Shown piece by piece: positions 36,925-45,878 of a stretch of DNA of 64,000 nucleotides. The translations under genes were made by a program, and so were the position numbers. Below the pieces are notes generated by a model. It made no database searches and was not told the DNA's origin. It worked only from the letters and a program-made list of their open reading frames with translations. This DNA is from an uncultured Paracoccaceae bacterium (GTDB lineage Bacteria; Pseudomonadota; Alphaproteobacteria; Rhodobacterales; Rhodobacteraceae), in the NCBI GenBank assembly GCA_947500005.1, contig CANMQJ010000001.1, forward strand, positions 124,001-188,000, given 5' to 3'. Every line of letters begins with the position of its first letter. Within the stretch, counting starts at the first letter, position 1.

Positions 36925-38346
36925 ATGGCAAATGACCCCTTCCGCCCCTTTGAAAACGCGCTTCCGCTGGACGAGGCGCTCGGCCTGCTGCGCGGGGCGA
37001 CGGATGGCGCCGACGATGGAGAGATCTTCGTCGAAAGGCGCAAGTCCGAGGCGCTGGTGTTCGATGACGGGCGGCTGCGCAGCGCCTCTTACGACGCCTC
37101 CGAGGGGTTTGGGCTGCGCGCCGTGCGCGGCGAGGTTGCCGGTTACGCCCATGCGACCGAGGTGTCGATTCCCGCCCTGGTCCGGGCGGCCGAGACGGCG
37201 CGCCTGGCCGTCGGCGACGGAGGCGGCACGATGGCGCCGCCGCCACAGGCCACGAACCGTCACCTTTACACCGATGCCGATCCCATCGCCTCGGCCGGGT
37301 TTCCGGTCAAGATCGAGACGCTGCGCGAGATTGACGCCTTTTCCCGCGATCTCGACCCCCGCGTGGTTCAGGTTTCGGCCAGCCTTGCCGCGTCCCTTCA
37401 GGAGATCGAGATCCTGCGCCCGGATGGCACCCATGTGCGCGATGTTCGACCGATGACCCGGCTCAACGTCTCGGTCATCGTGGAACAGAACGGCCGGCGC
37501 GAGTCGGGCAGCGCCGGCGGCGGCGGACGCATCGGGCTGGACGGGCTCATCGACCCGGCCGACTGGCAGGCCAAGGCGCGCGAGGCGCTGCGCATCGCGC
37601 TGGTCAATCTCGAGGCGGTGCCGGCCCCGGCGGGCGTGATGGAGGTGGCACTCGGCCCCGGCTGGCCCGGCATCCTGCTGCACGAGGCGATCGGCCACGG
37701 GCTGGAGGGCGATTTCAATCGCAAGGGAAGCTCGGCCTTTGCCGGGCTGATGGGCCAGCGCATCGCGGCACCGGGGGTCACCGTCATCGATGACGGCACG
37801 ATCCCCGACAGGCGCGGCTCGATCACCGTGGATGACGAGGGCACGCCGTCCTCGCGCACCGTTCTGATCGAGGACGGGATCCTGACAGGCTACATGCAGG
37901 ACCGGCAGAACGCACGGCTGATGGGCGCGGTGCCGACCGGCAACGGTCGGCGGCAGAGCTATGCGCATCGTCCCATGCCGCGAATGACGAACACGATCAT
38001 GCTGGGCGGCGAGGCCGATCCGGCCGAGCTGGTGGCCGAGATCAAGGACGGCATCTGGGCCGTTGGGTTCGGCGGCGGGCAGGTCGACATCACCAACGGC
38101 AAGTTCGTGTTCTCCTGTACCGAGGCCTACCGCGTGCAGAACGGCAAGATCGGCGCGCCGGTCAAGGGCGCGACGCTGATCGGCGATGGCCCCTCGGCCC
38201 TGGGCCGGATCCGCGGCCTGGGCAACGACATGGCGCTTGATCCCGGGATGGGCAATTGCGGCAAGGACGGGCAATGGGTGCCCGTGGGCGTAGGCCAACC
38301 CACCGTTCTGATGGACGGGCTGACCGTGGGCGGTTCGGCCACCTGA
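36925..38346 (+). CDS. tldD: TldD metalloprotease
   Basis: TldD forms a heterodimeric protease with TldE/PmbA, known for microcin B17 maturation, CcdA breakdown and similar peptide processing. The 473-residue protein has the zinc motif HEAIGHGLEGD from about residue 253, NRKGSSAFAGLMG after it, and the C-terminal GGSAT end typical of the family. I chose ATG 36925 with AAAGG upstream; an ATG five codons earlier is possible. tldE/pmbA is not in the window. A weak hairpin follows at 38357-38387 (GGGCGCCGGGG, CCCCGCGCCC), without a T run. Confidence 0.95.
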   Translation: MANDPFRPFENALPLDEALGLLRGATDGADDGEIFVERRKSEALVFDDGRLRSASYDASEGFGLRAVRGEVAGYAHATEVSIPALVRAAETARLAVGDGGGTMAPPPQATNRHLYTDADPIASAGFPVKIETLREIDAFSRDLDPRVVQVSASLAASLQEIEILRPDGTHVRDVRPMTRLNVSVIVEQNGRRESGSAGGGGRIGLDGLIDPADWQAKAREALRIALVNLEAVPAPAGVMEVALGPGWPGILLHEAIGHGLEGDFNRKGSSAFAGLMGQRIAAPGVTVIDDGTIPDRRGSITVDDEGTPSSRTVLIEDGILTGYMQDRQNARLMGAVPTGNGRRQSYAHRPMPRMTNTIMLGGEADPAELVAEIKDGIWAVGFGGGQVDITNGKFVFSCTEAYRVQNGKIGAPVKGATLIGDGPSALGRIRGLGNDMALDPGMGNCGKDGQWVPVGVGQPTVLMDGLTVGGSAT

Positions 38347-38492
38347 AGGGCGATTCGGGCGCCGGGGTTTTGCGTGGCCCCGCGCCCACCCGTTGCATGA
38401 CGCATTGGGACAGAAAGATTCTTATATTTTTCAAATTATTGGCGTCAATACGGGCGCCCTGTTCCGAACAAAGCTCGGAGAATTTTCAGCGA

Positions 38493-38508
38493 TTCACGCG
38501 CTGTTAAC
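38493..38508 (+). promoter_or_regulatory. Putative CtrA box upstream of dprA
   Basis: TTCA, seven bases, then TTAAC matches the CtrA consensus TTAA-N7-TTAAC with one mismatch. It lies 43 bases before the dprA start codon. CtrA is known to be needed for dprA expression and gene-transfer-agent uptake in Rhodobacter capsulatus, which makes the site plausible. A single short motif by eye is modest evidence. Confidence 0.4.
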
Positions 38509-38551
38509 CTCGCGCCGCGTACACTGGTTCTGCAAACAGGCGGAGCCACGG

Positions 38552-39703
38552 ATGACCGAGGAACAGAATTCTTCCAATCACCCCCCACTCCCACCCACCA
38601 CGGAAGAAGATCGGTTCGCGTGGCTCCGTCTTTTGCGCTCGCGCAGGGTCGGGCCGACAACGTTCCGCCGCCTGATGGCCGAGCATGGCACCGCGCAGAA
38701 CGCGCTTGCCGCATTGCCCGAAGTGGCACGCGCCGCCGGGGTCGAGGGATATGAAATATGCCCGCCCGGTGTCGTCGAAGCCGAACTCAAGGCCGCAAAA
38801 GCCGTGGGCGCACGGCTTTTGTGCCTTGGGGCGGCGGAATATCCCGCCCCGTTGATGGAATTGTCCGACGCCCCGCCGATCCTGTGGGCGCTGGGGGATA
38901 TCTCTCTTCTCGCTCGCCCCATGATCGCCATGGTCGGCGCGCGCAACTGTTCTTCTCTGGGTACGCGCATGGCGCGCGCCCTCGCCCATGATCTGGGCGC
39001 GGCCGGGCATGTCGTCGTCTCCGGCCTGGCCCGCGGTATCGACACCGCCGCGCATATCGCCGCGCTCGACACCGGGACCGTGGCCGTGATGGCCGGCGGG
39101 GTCGACGTGATCTATCCCGCCGAAAACGCGGCGCTGGCCGGAGATGTTGCCGCGCGCGGCCTGCGCCTGTCGGAGCAACCCTTGCGCATGGTGCCCCAGG
39201 CGCGCCATTTCCCGCGCCGCAACCGCATCATCTCGGGCCTGGCCCAGGCCGTTGTGGTCGTCGAGGCGGCCGCCAAGTCCGGCAGCCTGATCACCGCCCG
39301 CGATGCGCTGGACCAGGGTCGCGAGGTTCTGGCGGTGCCGGGCCACCCGTTCGATGCGCGTGCCGCCGGCTGCAACCTGCTGATCCGCGACGGGGCCCGG
39401 CTGGTGCGCAATGCCGAAGACGTGATCGAGGCGTTGCCCGCCCTCGCCGCACCCCGGCAGACCGACATGGATGCGATCCTGCGGGATCTGCCCCCGCCGC
39501 CCCCGGAAAAGCGCAGCCTGCGCGAGACCGCGGCGCTGCATAGCCAGATCCTGGGCCGGCTTGGCCCCTCTCCGGTCGCCGAAGACCAGCTGATCCGCGA
39601 TATCTCGGCCAGCGCAGGAGAGGTCGGGCCCGCACTGGTCGACCTCGAGCTCGAAGGCCGGATCCAGCGTCAGCCGGGCGGGTTGCTTTCGCTGGTGAAC
39701 TGA
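38552..39703 (+). CDS. dprA: DNA-processing protein DprA
   Basis: DprA loads RecA onto incoming single-stranded DNA during natural transformation or gene-transfer-agent uptake. The 383-residue protein has an N-terminal SAM-like region. The Rossmann core follows, with MIAMVGARNCSSLGTRMA near residue 125, VVSGLARGIDTAAH near 152, RNRIISGLAQAVVVVEAAAKSGSLITA near 220, and GHPFDARAAGCNLLIRDGA near 265. A C-terminal winged-helix domain ends it. GGAG precedes ATG 38552. A possible CtrA box lies upstream. topA follows on the same strand after 225 bases, a common order. Confidence 0.96.
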   Translation: MTEEQNSSNHPPLPPTTEEDRFAWLRLLRSRRVGPTTFRRLMAEHGTAQNALAALPEVARAAGVEGYEICPPGVVEAELKAAKAVGARLLCLGAAEYPAPLMELSDAPPILWALGDISLLARPMIAMVGARNCSSLGTRMARALAHDLGAAGHVVVSGLARGIDTAAHIAALDTGTVAVMAGGVDVIYPAENAALAGDVAARGLRLSEQPLRMVPQARHFPRRNRIISGLAQAVVVVEAAAKSGSLITARDALDQGREVLAVPGHPFDARAAGCNLLIRDGARLVRNAEDVIEALPALAAPRQTDMDAILRDLPPPPPEKRSLRETAALHSQILGRLGPSPVAEDQLIRDISASAGEVGPALVDLELEGRIQRQPGGLLSLVN

Positions 39704-39928
39704 GGCGCCCTCCCTTCGCGGCCGGGGTTTTCCCGGCAGCCGCGGTTCCTCCACACGGTCGGACACCCTGTGGTCCAAACAGGGCAAGGCCCCCGGACGG
39801 GTCGGGGCGCGCTGCTCCGCGACCTTCCGGAGCAGGCCGGGCTGCACGGATTGACAATCTCCCCTTGCACCCCACATGTTCCCCCGCCATAGAGCGCGCC
39901 GTGTCCGATCCAGGAGGATTTCCCTTAA

Positions 39929-42589
39929 ATGCCCGTAGTCGTTGTAGAATCTCCAGCCAAGGCGAAAACGATCAACAAGTACCTCGGCTCCGACTACACG
40001 GTTCTGGCGTCTTACGGACATGTTCGCGACCTTCCACCCAAGGATGGATCGGTCGATCCCGACCATGATTTCGCGATGACCTGGGAGGTCGCTGCCGACA
40101 GCCGCAAACATGTCAAGGCGATCGCCGACGCGCTCAAGGACGACAACGCCCTGATCCTCGCCACCGACCCCGACCGCGAGGGGGAGGCGATCAGCTGGCA
40201 CCTGCAGGAGGCGCTGACCAAGCGCCGTTCGATCAGGAAGGATACCGATGTCAAGCGCGTGACCTTCAACGCCATCACCAAGGACGCCGTGACCAAGGCG
40301 ATGCAGAACCCGCGCGACGTGGACATGCCCCTGGTCGAGGCCTACCTGGCGCGCCGTGCGCTGGACTACCTGGTCGGCTTCAACCTGTCGCCCGTTCTGT
40401 GGCGCAAACTGCCCGGCGCGCGGTCCGCGGGCCGGGTGCAATCCGTCTGCCTGCGGCTGATCGTCGAGCGCGAGATGGAGATCGAGGCCTTCAAGCCGGT
40501 GGAATACTGGTCGGTCAAGGCGCAGCTGGAGACTCCGCGCGGGCAAAGCTACGAGGCGCGTCTGGTCAAGCTGGCGGGCGACAAGCTCGACCGGATGGAC
40601 CTCAAGACCGAGGCACAGGCCGAACTCGCGGTGCAGGCCATAACCTCGCGGGCGCTTACCGTTCAATCGGTGGAGGCCAAGCCCGCGAACCGCAACCCCT
40701 CGGCCCCCTTCATGACTTCGACGCTGCAACAGGAGGCCAGCCGCAAGTTCGGCATGGGAGCGCGGCAGACCATGAGCGCGGCGCAGCGTCTCTACGAGGC
40801 GGGCCACATCACCTATATGCGGACGGACGGCATCGACATGGCGCCCGAAGCGGTGAGTGCCGCGCGCGACGCCATCGCCGAGCGGTTCGGGAAGGATTAC
40901 GTGCCCGCCAGCCCGCGGATCTACAAGAACAAGGCCAAGAACGCCCAGGAAGCGCATGAATGCATCCGTCCGACCGACATGCGCCGCGATGCCGAGGCGC
41001 TGAGGCTGTCGGACCCGGATCAGCGCAAGCTCTATGACCTGATCTGGAAACGCACGCTGGCCTGCCAGATGGCGGCAGCCCGGCTGGAGCGCACCACGGT
41101 CGAGATCGGCAGTTCTGATGGTCAGGTAGGCCTGCGCGCGACGGGCCAGGTCGTGCTGTTCGACGGGTTCCTGCGCGTCTATGAAGAGGGCCGCGACGAT
41201 GTCACTGACGAGGACGAGAATCGCCTGCCCCAGATCTCGGAGGGTGAGAAGGCTGCGTTCGACTCGGGAGCTCTGAAGCCCGTGCACGCCAGGGCGTCCG
41301 AAGGCGACAGCAAGGCGCTGCTGTCCGAGAATGGCGCGGTCCTGGCACTCCAGCACCACACCCAGCCGCCGCCGCGCTATACCGAGGCGACACTGGTCAA
41401 ACGGATGGAGGAGCTTGGGATCGGTCGCCCCTCGACCTATGCCAGCATCGTGACCACGATCCAGGAGCGCGAGTATGTCCGCAAGGACAAGAACCGCCTG
41501 ATCCCCGAGGAAAAGGGGCGGATAGTCACGATCTTCCTGCTCAATTTCTTTCGCAAGTATGTGGGCTATGAGTTCACCGCCAATCTCGAGGAACAACTCG
41601 ACGAGGTCAGCGCGGGCGGGCACGACTACAAGGAATTGCTGGCGCGATTCTGGCGAGAGTTCTCGGCGGCGATCTCGGAGACATCCGAGCTGCGCATTTC
41701 CGAAGTTCTGGACAAGCTCGACGAGGCATTGGCGCCGCAGCTCTACCCGCCGCGCGAGGATGGCAGCGATCCGCGCATATGCCCCAAGTGCGGGGTGGGA
41801 AGGCTGCATCTCAAGACCTCGCGAACGGGCGGGTTCGTGGGCTGCGGCAATTATCCCGAATGCACTTACACCCGCCCCATTGCGGGCGAGGGCGCCGAGG
41901 GAGAGGAGCGTCTGCTGGGCGAGGACCAGGGCGACGAGATCTGGCTGAAATCGGGGCGCTTCGGGCCTTACGTCCAGCGCGGCGAGCCTACGCCCGAGAA
42001 CAAGAAGCCACCGCGCGCCTCGCTGCCGCGCGGCTGGGACAAGGACGCGATGGACCTGGAAAAGGCGCTGCGGCTGCTCAGCCTGCCGCGCGAGGTGGGC
42101 GAACATCCCGAGGGCGGCACCATCAAGTCGAATTTCGGCCGGTTCGGCCCCTATTTGATGCACCAGCTGGCGGAGGAGGCGAAACCCGTCTATGCCAATC
42201 TCAAGGATCCGGCGGACGTGTTCGAGATCGGGATGAACCGCGCGGTCGAGCTTTTGGCCGAGAAACGCGCCAATCCCGGCCGGCGGGGCAGCGGGGCTGC
42301 GGCCAAACCGCTCAAGGAATTGGGCGAGCATCCCGATGGCGGTGCGGTCAATGTGTACGAGGGCCGCTATGGGCCATATGTCAAATGGGAAAAGGTCAAC
42401 GCGACCCTGCCCAAGGACACCAAGCCCGAGGACGTGACGCTGGAGACAGCGCTGGCGCTGGTCGAGGAGAAAGCGGCCAAGAAGGGCGGCAAAAAGAAGA
42501 CGGCCGCCAAGAAGGCACCGGCCAAGAAGAAGGCCGCGCCGAAAAAGAGTGCCACAAAGAAGAAACCCGCTGCCTCGGGGGATGCGTAG
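39929..42589 (+). CDS. topA: DNA topoisomerase I
   Basis: TopA relaxes negative supercoils by single-strand cleavage. The 886-residue protein has the TOPRIM domain (VVVESPAKAKTINKYLG at the start, and DPDREGEAISWHL near residue 88). The active-site Tyr is in YMRTDG near residue 296, and one four-Cys zinc ribbon lies near 617-640 (CPKCGVG and GCGNYPEC). Two TopA-C repeats follow, of the FGRFGPY type. It ends in a Lys/Ala-rich basic tail of about 45 residues, common in alphaproteobacteria. A possible TTGACA -35 lies at 39851. Long antisense frames over this gene are shadows. Confidence 0.98.
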   Translation: MPVVVVESPAKAKTINKYLGSDYTVLASYGHVRDLPPKDGSVDPDHDFAMTWEVAADSRKHVKAIADALKDDNALILATDPDREGEAISWHLQEALTKRRSIRKDTDVKRVTFNAITKDAVTKAMQNPRDVDMPLVEAYLARRALDYLVGFNLSPVLWRKLPGARSAGRVQSVCLRLIVEREMEIEAFKPVEYWSVKAQLETPRGQSYEARLVKLAGDKLDRMDLKTEAQAELAVQAITSRALTVQSVEAKPANRNPSAPFMTSTLQQEASRKFGMGARQTMSAAQRLYEAGHITYMRTDGIDMAPEAVSAARDAIAERFGKDYVPASPRIYKNKAKNAQEAHECIRPTDMRRDAEALRLSDPDQRKLYDLIWKRTLACQMAAARLERTTVEIGSSDGQVGLRATGQVVLFDGFLRVYEEGRDDVTDEDENRLPQISEGEKAAFDSGALKPVHARASEGDSKALLSENGAVLALQHHTQPPPRYTEATLVKRMEELGIGRPSTYASIVTTIQEREYVRKDKNRLIPEEKGRIVTIFLLNFFRKYVGYEFTANLEEQLDEVSAGGHDYKELLARFWREFSAAISETSELRISEVLDKLDEALAPQLYPPREDGSDPRICPKCGVGRLHLKTSRTGGFVGCGNYPECTYTRPIAGEGAEGEERLLGEDQGDEIWLKSGRFGPYVQRGEPTPENKKPPRASLPRGWDKDAMDLEKALRLLSLPREVGEHPEGGTIKSNFGRFGPYLMHQLAEEAKPVYANLKDPADVFEIGMNRAVELLAEKRANPGRRGSGAAAKPLKELGEHPDGGAVNVYEGRYGPYVKWEKVNATLPKDTKPEDVTLETALALVEEKAAKKGGKKKTAAKKAPAKKKAAPKKSATKKKPAASGDA

Positions 42590-42674
42590 AAATACCCTAG
42601 GCGGCGCAATTCGTTGACTTCCCCGTGACGCGGCGGCACAACCCGACCGTCACCAAGTCATTGGGGGAGTTTCC

Positions 42675-43379
42675 ATGAAGAAAGTATACGCCAATGCCGC
42701 CGAGGCGCTCGACGGAGTGCTGCGCGACGGCATGCTGATCGCGGCGGGGGGCTTCGGCCTCTGCGGCATTCCCGAACTGCTGTTGCAGGCGATCAAGGAA
42801 TCCGGCGTCAAGGACCTGACCTTTGCGTCGAACAACGCGGGCGTGGACGATTTCGGCATCGGCATCCTGCTGCAGAGCAAGCAGGTCAGGAAGATGATGA
42901 GTTCCTATGTCGGCGAGAACGCCGAGTTCATGCGCCAGTACCTGTCCGGCGAGCTCGAGCTGGAATTCAACCCGCAGGGCACATTGGCCGAACGCATGCG
43001 CGCCGGCGGCGCGGGCATTCCCGGCTTCTACACCAAGACCGGCGTGGGCACCCAGATCGCCGAGGGCAAGGAGCACAAGGAGTTCAACGGCGAGACCTAT
43101 ATCCTGGAGGAGGGGATCTTTGCCGATCTGGCCATCGTCAAGGCGTGGAAAGCCGACGACACGGGCAACCTGGTGTTCCGCAAGACGGCACGCAATTTCA
43201 ACGTGCCCGCCGCCACATGCGGCAAGATCTGCGTGGCTGAGGTCGAAGAGATCGTGCCCCGCGGTTCGCTGGACCCAGATCACATCCACCTGCCCGGCAT
43301 CTATGTGCACCGCCTGATCCAGGGCGATCATGAGAAACGGATCGAAAAGCTGACAGTACGCGAGAGGGAGAACGCCTGA
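42675..43379 (+). CDS. scoA: 3-oxoacid CoA-transferase subunit A
   Basis: This is the alpha subunit of succinyl-CoA:3-ketoacid (acetoacetate) CoA-transferase, used for ketone-body or PHB-derived acetoacetate. The 234-residue protein has the glycine-rich [15 protein letters not shown] loop near residue 24, [12 protein letters not shown] near 52, and [16 protein letters not shown] near 117. It is followed with a one-base overlap (TGATG) by subunit B. GGGGGAG lies before the ATG. Confidence 0.95.
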   Translation: MKKVYANAAEALDGVLRDGMLIAAGGFGLCGIPELLLQAIKESGVKDLTFASNNAGVDDFGIGILLQSKQVRKMMSSYVGENAEFMRQYLSGELELEFNPQGTLAERMRAGGAGIPGFYTKTGVGTQIAEGKEHKEFNGETYILEEGIFADLAIVKAWKADDTGNLVFRKTARNFNVPAATCGKICVAEVEEIVPRGSLDPDHIHLPGIYVHRLIQGDHEKRIEKLTVRERENA

Positions 43380-44005
43380 TGCCCTGGGACCGCAACCAGA
43401 TGGCCGCCCGCGCGGCCGAAGAGCTCGAAGACGGCATGTATGTGAACCTCGGCATCGGCATCCCGACGCTGGTGGCGAACTACGTGGGCGACAAGGACAT
43501 CACGCTCCAGTCGGAAAACGGCATGCTGGGCATGGGCCCCTTTCCCTATGAGGGCGAGGAAGACCCGGACCTGATAAACGCGGGCAAGCAGACCATCACC
43601 GAGTTGAACCGTACATCCTATTTCGACAGCGCGACCTCCTTCGCGATGATCCGCGGCGGCAAGATCGCGGCGGCCATCTTGGGCGCGATGGAAGTGGCCG
43701 AGAACGGCGACCTTGCCAACTGGATGATCCCCGGCAAGCTGGTCAAGGGCATGGGCGGCGCGATGGACCTAGTGGCCGGCGTAAAGAAGGTCGTGGTCGT
43801 GATGGACCACACCAACAAGGCCGGCGAGTCGAAGCTGCTCAAGGAATGTACCCTGCCCCTGACCGGCAAGGGCGTCGTGGATCGGATCATCACCAATCTG
43901 GGCGTGCTCGACGTGGTCGAGGGCGGGTTGCGCATTGTCGAATGCGCCGATGGCGTGACCGAGGAAGAGCTGCGCGCAGCGACCGAGGCGACCATCGTCA
44001 ACTGA
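43379..44005 (+). CDS. scoB: 3-oxoacid CoA-transferase subunit B
   Basis: This is the beta subunit of the CoA-transferase, carrying the catalytic glutamate in the QSENGMLGMGPFP motif near residue 42. The 208-residue protein starts [29 protein letters not shown], the standard beginning. GKLVKGMGGAMDLVAG near residue 120 is also conserved. It ends before a hairpin shared with the convergent lytic transglycosylase gene. The two subunits together transfer CoA between succinyl-CoA and acetoacetate or a related 3-oxoacid; exact substrate choice is not visible. Confidence 0.95.
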   Translation: MPWDRNQMAARAAEELEDGMYVNLGIGIPTLVANYVGDKDITLQSENGMLGMGPFPYEGEEDPDLINAGKQTITELNRTSYFDSATSFAMIRGGKIAAAILGAMEVAENGDLANWMIPGKLVKGMGGAMDLVAGVKKVVVVMDHTNKAGESKLLKECTLPLTGKGVVDRIITNLGVLDVVEGGLRIVECADGVTEEELRAATEATIVN

Positions 44006-44012
44006 TCCGACG

Positions 44013-44041
44013 GGGGCCGGGCGGTGAGTCTGACCGGCCCC
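44013..44041. terminator. Hairpin between scoB and the transglycosylase gene
   Basis: GGGGCCGG and CCGGCCCC form an 8-base perfect stem with a 13-base loop. The right arm touches the stop codon of the convergent lytic transglycosylase gene. No clear T run is present, so this is a probable but weak bidirectional terminator. Confidence 0.4.
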
Positions 44042-44886
44042 TAGTTCATCACGTGAAAGACGCAGCCGTCGGTGATCAGCTCGGGCGGCGTTTTGCACAG
44101 GCCGCGCGCCACCTGGAACGCGGCCAGCACCTTGGGGACATAATCGCGCGTTTCGACGAAGGGTGGCACGCCCGCATGTTTGCGCACCGATCCTTCGCCC
44201 GCGTTATAGCCTGCCAGCGCGAGAATCGGATCGTCGGCGAATTCCTTCATCAGCCAGTCGAGATATTTCACCCCTCCGAGGATGTTTTCCTCGGGCGAGA
44301 AACTGTCACTGACGCCGAAGCGGGCCGCCGTGTCGGGCATGAGCTGCATCAGACCCTGCGCCCCTGCCCCGCTCACCGCATCCGCACGGCCGCCCGATTC
44401 GACAGCGATCACAGCCAGCACCAGCGCCGGCGAGACTCGGGTGCCGATCGTGGCCTTGAGGATCGGGATGCCGCGCGCGCTGGCGATTTCCTGCAGCGCC
44501 TGAAGCCGGGGGGCGGTAACCCCTCCTGCCGCGATGGCGGCCAGCGCCGCCTCGGCCCGCGAGGGGCCCAAGGCCTCGAGCCCCGGTGAAACCTTGTCCC
44601 AGAACCAGGCATAGCGCCCCTTGCGCGGAGCTGCAGGTGCCGGCGTCCCTCCGGGCATGGGTGCAGGAACGGCAGCGGTCGTCGGCGAATCCTGTCCCGC
44701 GTAGGGCTGCGCCGCGTGCTCCTTTTCGGTGATCTGAACATCGATCTTGGGACGTTGGCCCGATTTCGGGGCCTGAACCCGTTTGAACTGTGTCTCGCTC
44801 GCAGCAATGGGCGCGCCCGCCAGCGTGGCGCCAAGCACAACCCATACAAGAAGACGGGCCGGGCCCGTGGGATGTCTTGAAATCAT
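44041..44886 (-). CDS. Lytic transglycosylase (SLT domain)
   Basis: This exported peptidoglycan-cleaving enzyme has 281 residues. It has an N-terminal signal peptide or anchor (LLVWVVLGATLAGAPIAAS), then a Pro/Ala-rich linker to about residue 110. The C-terminal SLT domain has the catalytic Glu in VIAVESGGRADAVSGAGAQGLMQLMPDTAARFG near residue 165, and ALAGYNAGEG near 230. GAGG lies before the ATG. It is divergent from the Tad pilus locus and may open the cell wall for it, but this is inference from position. Confidence 0.93.
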   Translation of the reverse strand: MISRHPTGPARLLVWVVLGATLAGAPIAASETQFKRVQAPKSGQRPKIDVQITEKEHAAQPYAGQDSPTTAAVPAPMPGGTPAPAAPRKGRYAWFWDKVSPGLEALGPSRAEAALAAIAAGGVTAPRLQALQEIASARGIPILKATIGTRVSPALVLAVIAVESGGRADAVSGAGAQGLMQLMPDTAARFGVSDSFSPEENILGGVKYLDWLMKEFADDPILALAGYNAGEGSVRKHAGVPPFVETRDYVPKVLAAFQVARGLCKTPPELITDGCVFHVMN

Positions 44887-45240
44887 ATGCTCGCCTCAAG
44901 GAGTTTTCCCCGACTCTGTCCGCAGGTACGGCCCGTGGCCAGAAAAATCCGGGAAATTGGGGCAGATTTGCCATATTTGAGGCCCTTCTGCATCGGCGCT
45001 TTGCACCAATCGAAAAAAGTTCAGAGAAAGTTTCTTTTGAAATCTGAAGCTTAGCAAAACCCTTCCCGAAAAGTTAAATTCTGGCGACAAAATCCGCGTT
45101 TCGGCCCAAATCCTGCCATGGGGCACAGGCAAACATACAACCATACCACGACGGACACGGACCAAGAGAGAGAGAGAGACGGTTCGACAAGGACGGCGGG
45201 GTTGGCAAACACTCAATCGGATCCTCAGGAGGGACATACT
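44887..45240. other. 354-bp leader/intergenic region upstream of the first pilin
   Basis: No gene is seen here. The middle (about 44990-45090) is AT-richer than the surroundings and probably holds the pilin promoter, though I found no clear sigma-70, sigma-54 or CtrA match. A purine run, (AG)7A at 45165-45179, follows. The last 15 bases contain a strong ribosome site (CAGGAGGG, seven bases before the pilin ATG). A long untranslated leader on the pilin mRNA is likely. Confidence 0.5.
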
Positions 45241-45423
45241 ATGCTGAACTTCATCAAAAACTTCCGCAACGACGAAGATGGTGCCGTGACTGTTGACTGG
45301 GTCGTTCTGACCGCAGCAGTGGTTGCACTGGCCGCAGCCGGCTACAACTCGATCAGCACCGGCACCTCGAACCTGTCGAGCACCACCCAGACGTTCATCG
45401 AAGGCAAGAACCCCGGTTCCTAA
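45241..45423 (+). CDS. Flp/Fap-type IVb pilin 1
   Basis: This is the probable main pilin of the Tad pilus. The 60-residue prepilin has a short hydrophilic leader (MLNFIKNFRNDEDG) and a hydrophobic stem (AVTVDWVVLTAAVVALAAAG), then a Ser/Thr-rich tail. The predicted TadV cleavage is after Gly14. The mature positions 5-6 are Asp-Trp, not the usual Glu-Tyr of Flp pilins. CAGGAGGG gives very strong translation initiation. It is followed by a 14-base-pair hairpin and a second pilin gene. Confidence 0.9.
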   Translation: MLNFIKNFRNDEDGAVTVDWVVLTAAVVALAAAGYNSISTGTSNLSSTTQTFIEGKNPGS

Positions 45424-45455
45424 TGGGTTGACCTCGGTTTAGCCGAACAGTTTCC

Positions 45456-45487
45456 GGGGCCACGTCTTGACTGCAAGACGTGGCCCC
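45456..45487 (+). terminator. Strong hairpin between the two pilin genes
   Basis: A perfect 14-base stem (GGGGCCACGTCTTG and CAAGACGTGGCCCC) carries an ACTG loop. No T run follows, so it is more likely a partial terminator or a 3' stabiliser. Either would raise the level of pilin 1 mRNA over the downstream assembly genes. Confidence 0.7.
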
Positions 45488-45523
45488 AACTGTCTCAAGA
45501 CCCTGGGATGAAAGGGTGATACA

Positions 45524-45703
45524 ATGAGTAAAGATGCGAAACGGTTCGTTGCCGATGAAGATGGAGCGGTGACGGTCGACTGGGTGGTCCTGACCGCCGC
45601 CGTCGTGGGTTTGGCCACGATGGCCTATAACGCGATCAACGGACCCACGGGAAACGTGGCTGACGGTGTTGGAAACTATCTCACCAACAAGGAAGTGAAC
45701 TGA
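45524..45703 (+). CDS. Flp/Fap-type IVb pilin 2
   Basis: This second pilin-like gene encodes 59 residues. Leader and stem match pilin 1 closely (DEDGAVTVDWVVLTAAVVGLA), with the same Asp-Trp at mature positions 5-6, but the tail differs (NGPTGNVADGVGNYLTNKEVN). AAAGGG lies eight bases before the ATG. It may be a minor pilin, an alternative major pilin, or a diverging duplicate. Confidence 0.88.
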   Translation: MSKDAKRFVADEDGAVTVDWVVLTAAVVGLATMAYNAINGPTGNVADGVGNYLTNKEVN

Positions 45704-45878
45704 CCCGCCATTTGGTGTTGAACGAGAACCGCCCACGAGGCGGTCGAACAGGTTTCAGTATTCGAGCAGCAACACCAAACCGGCGCGGTCCTTCCCACAT
45801 TTGACCACATTGAGGGTGTAGCCTGCCTGACACGGCCGCGACTCGGGGTCTAATGGAACAGGAAAGAGGGGAAACGTC

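Noticed and set aside
38468..38478. TGTTCCGAACA as a LexA-type or other operator before dprA
   Set aside because: It is not a perfect dyad and does not match the alphaproteobacterial LexA pattern GAAC/GTTC with seven-base spacing.
38504..42331. Very long open frame (over 1,200 codons) antisense to dprA and topA
   Set aside because: It covers two clearly identified genes on the other strand, has no recognisable domain, and arises from GC-biased third codon positions.
44887..45240. Sigma-54 promoter for the pilin genes
   Set aside because: TGGC occurs but no GC/TGC element at the required spacing was found; PilR/RpoN control is not supported.
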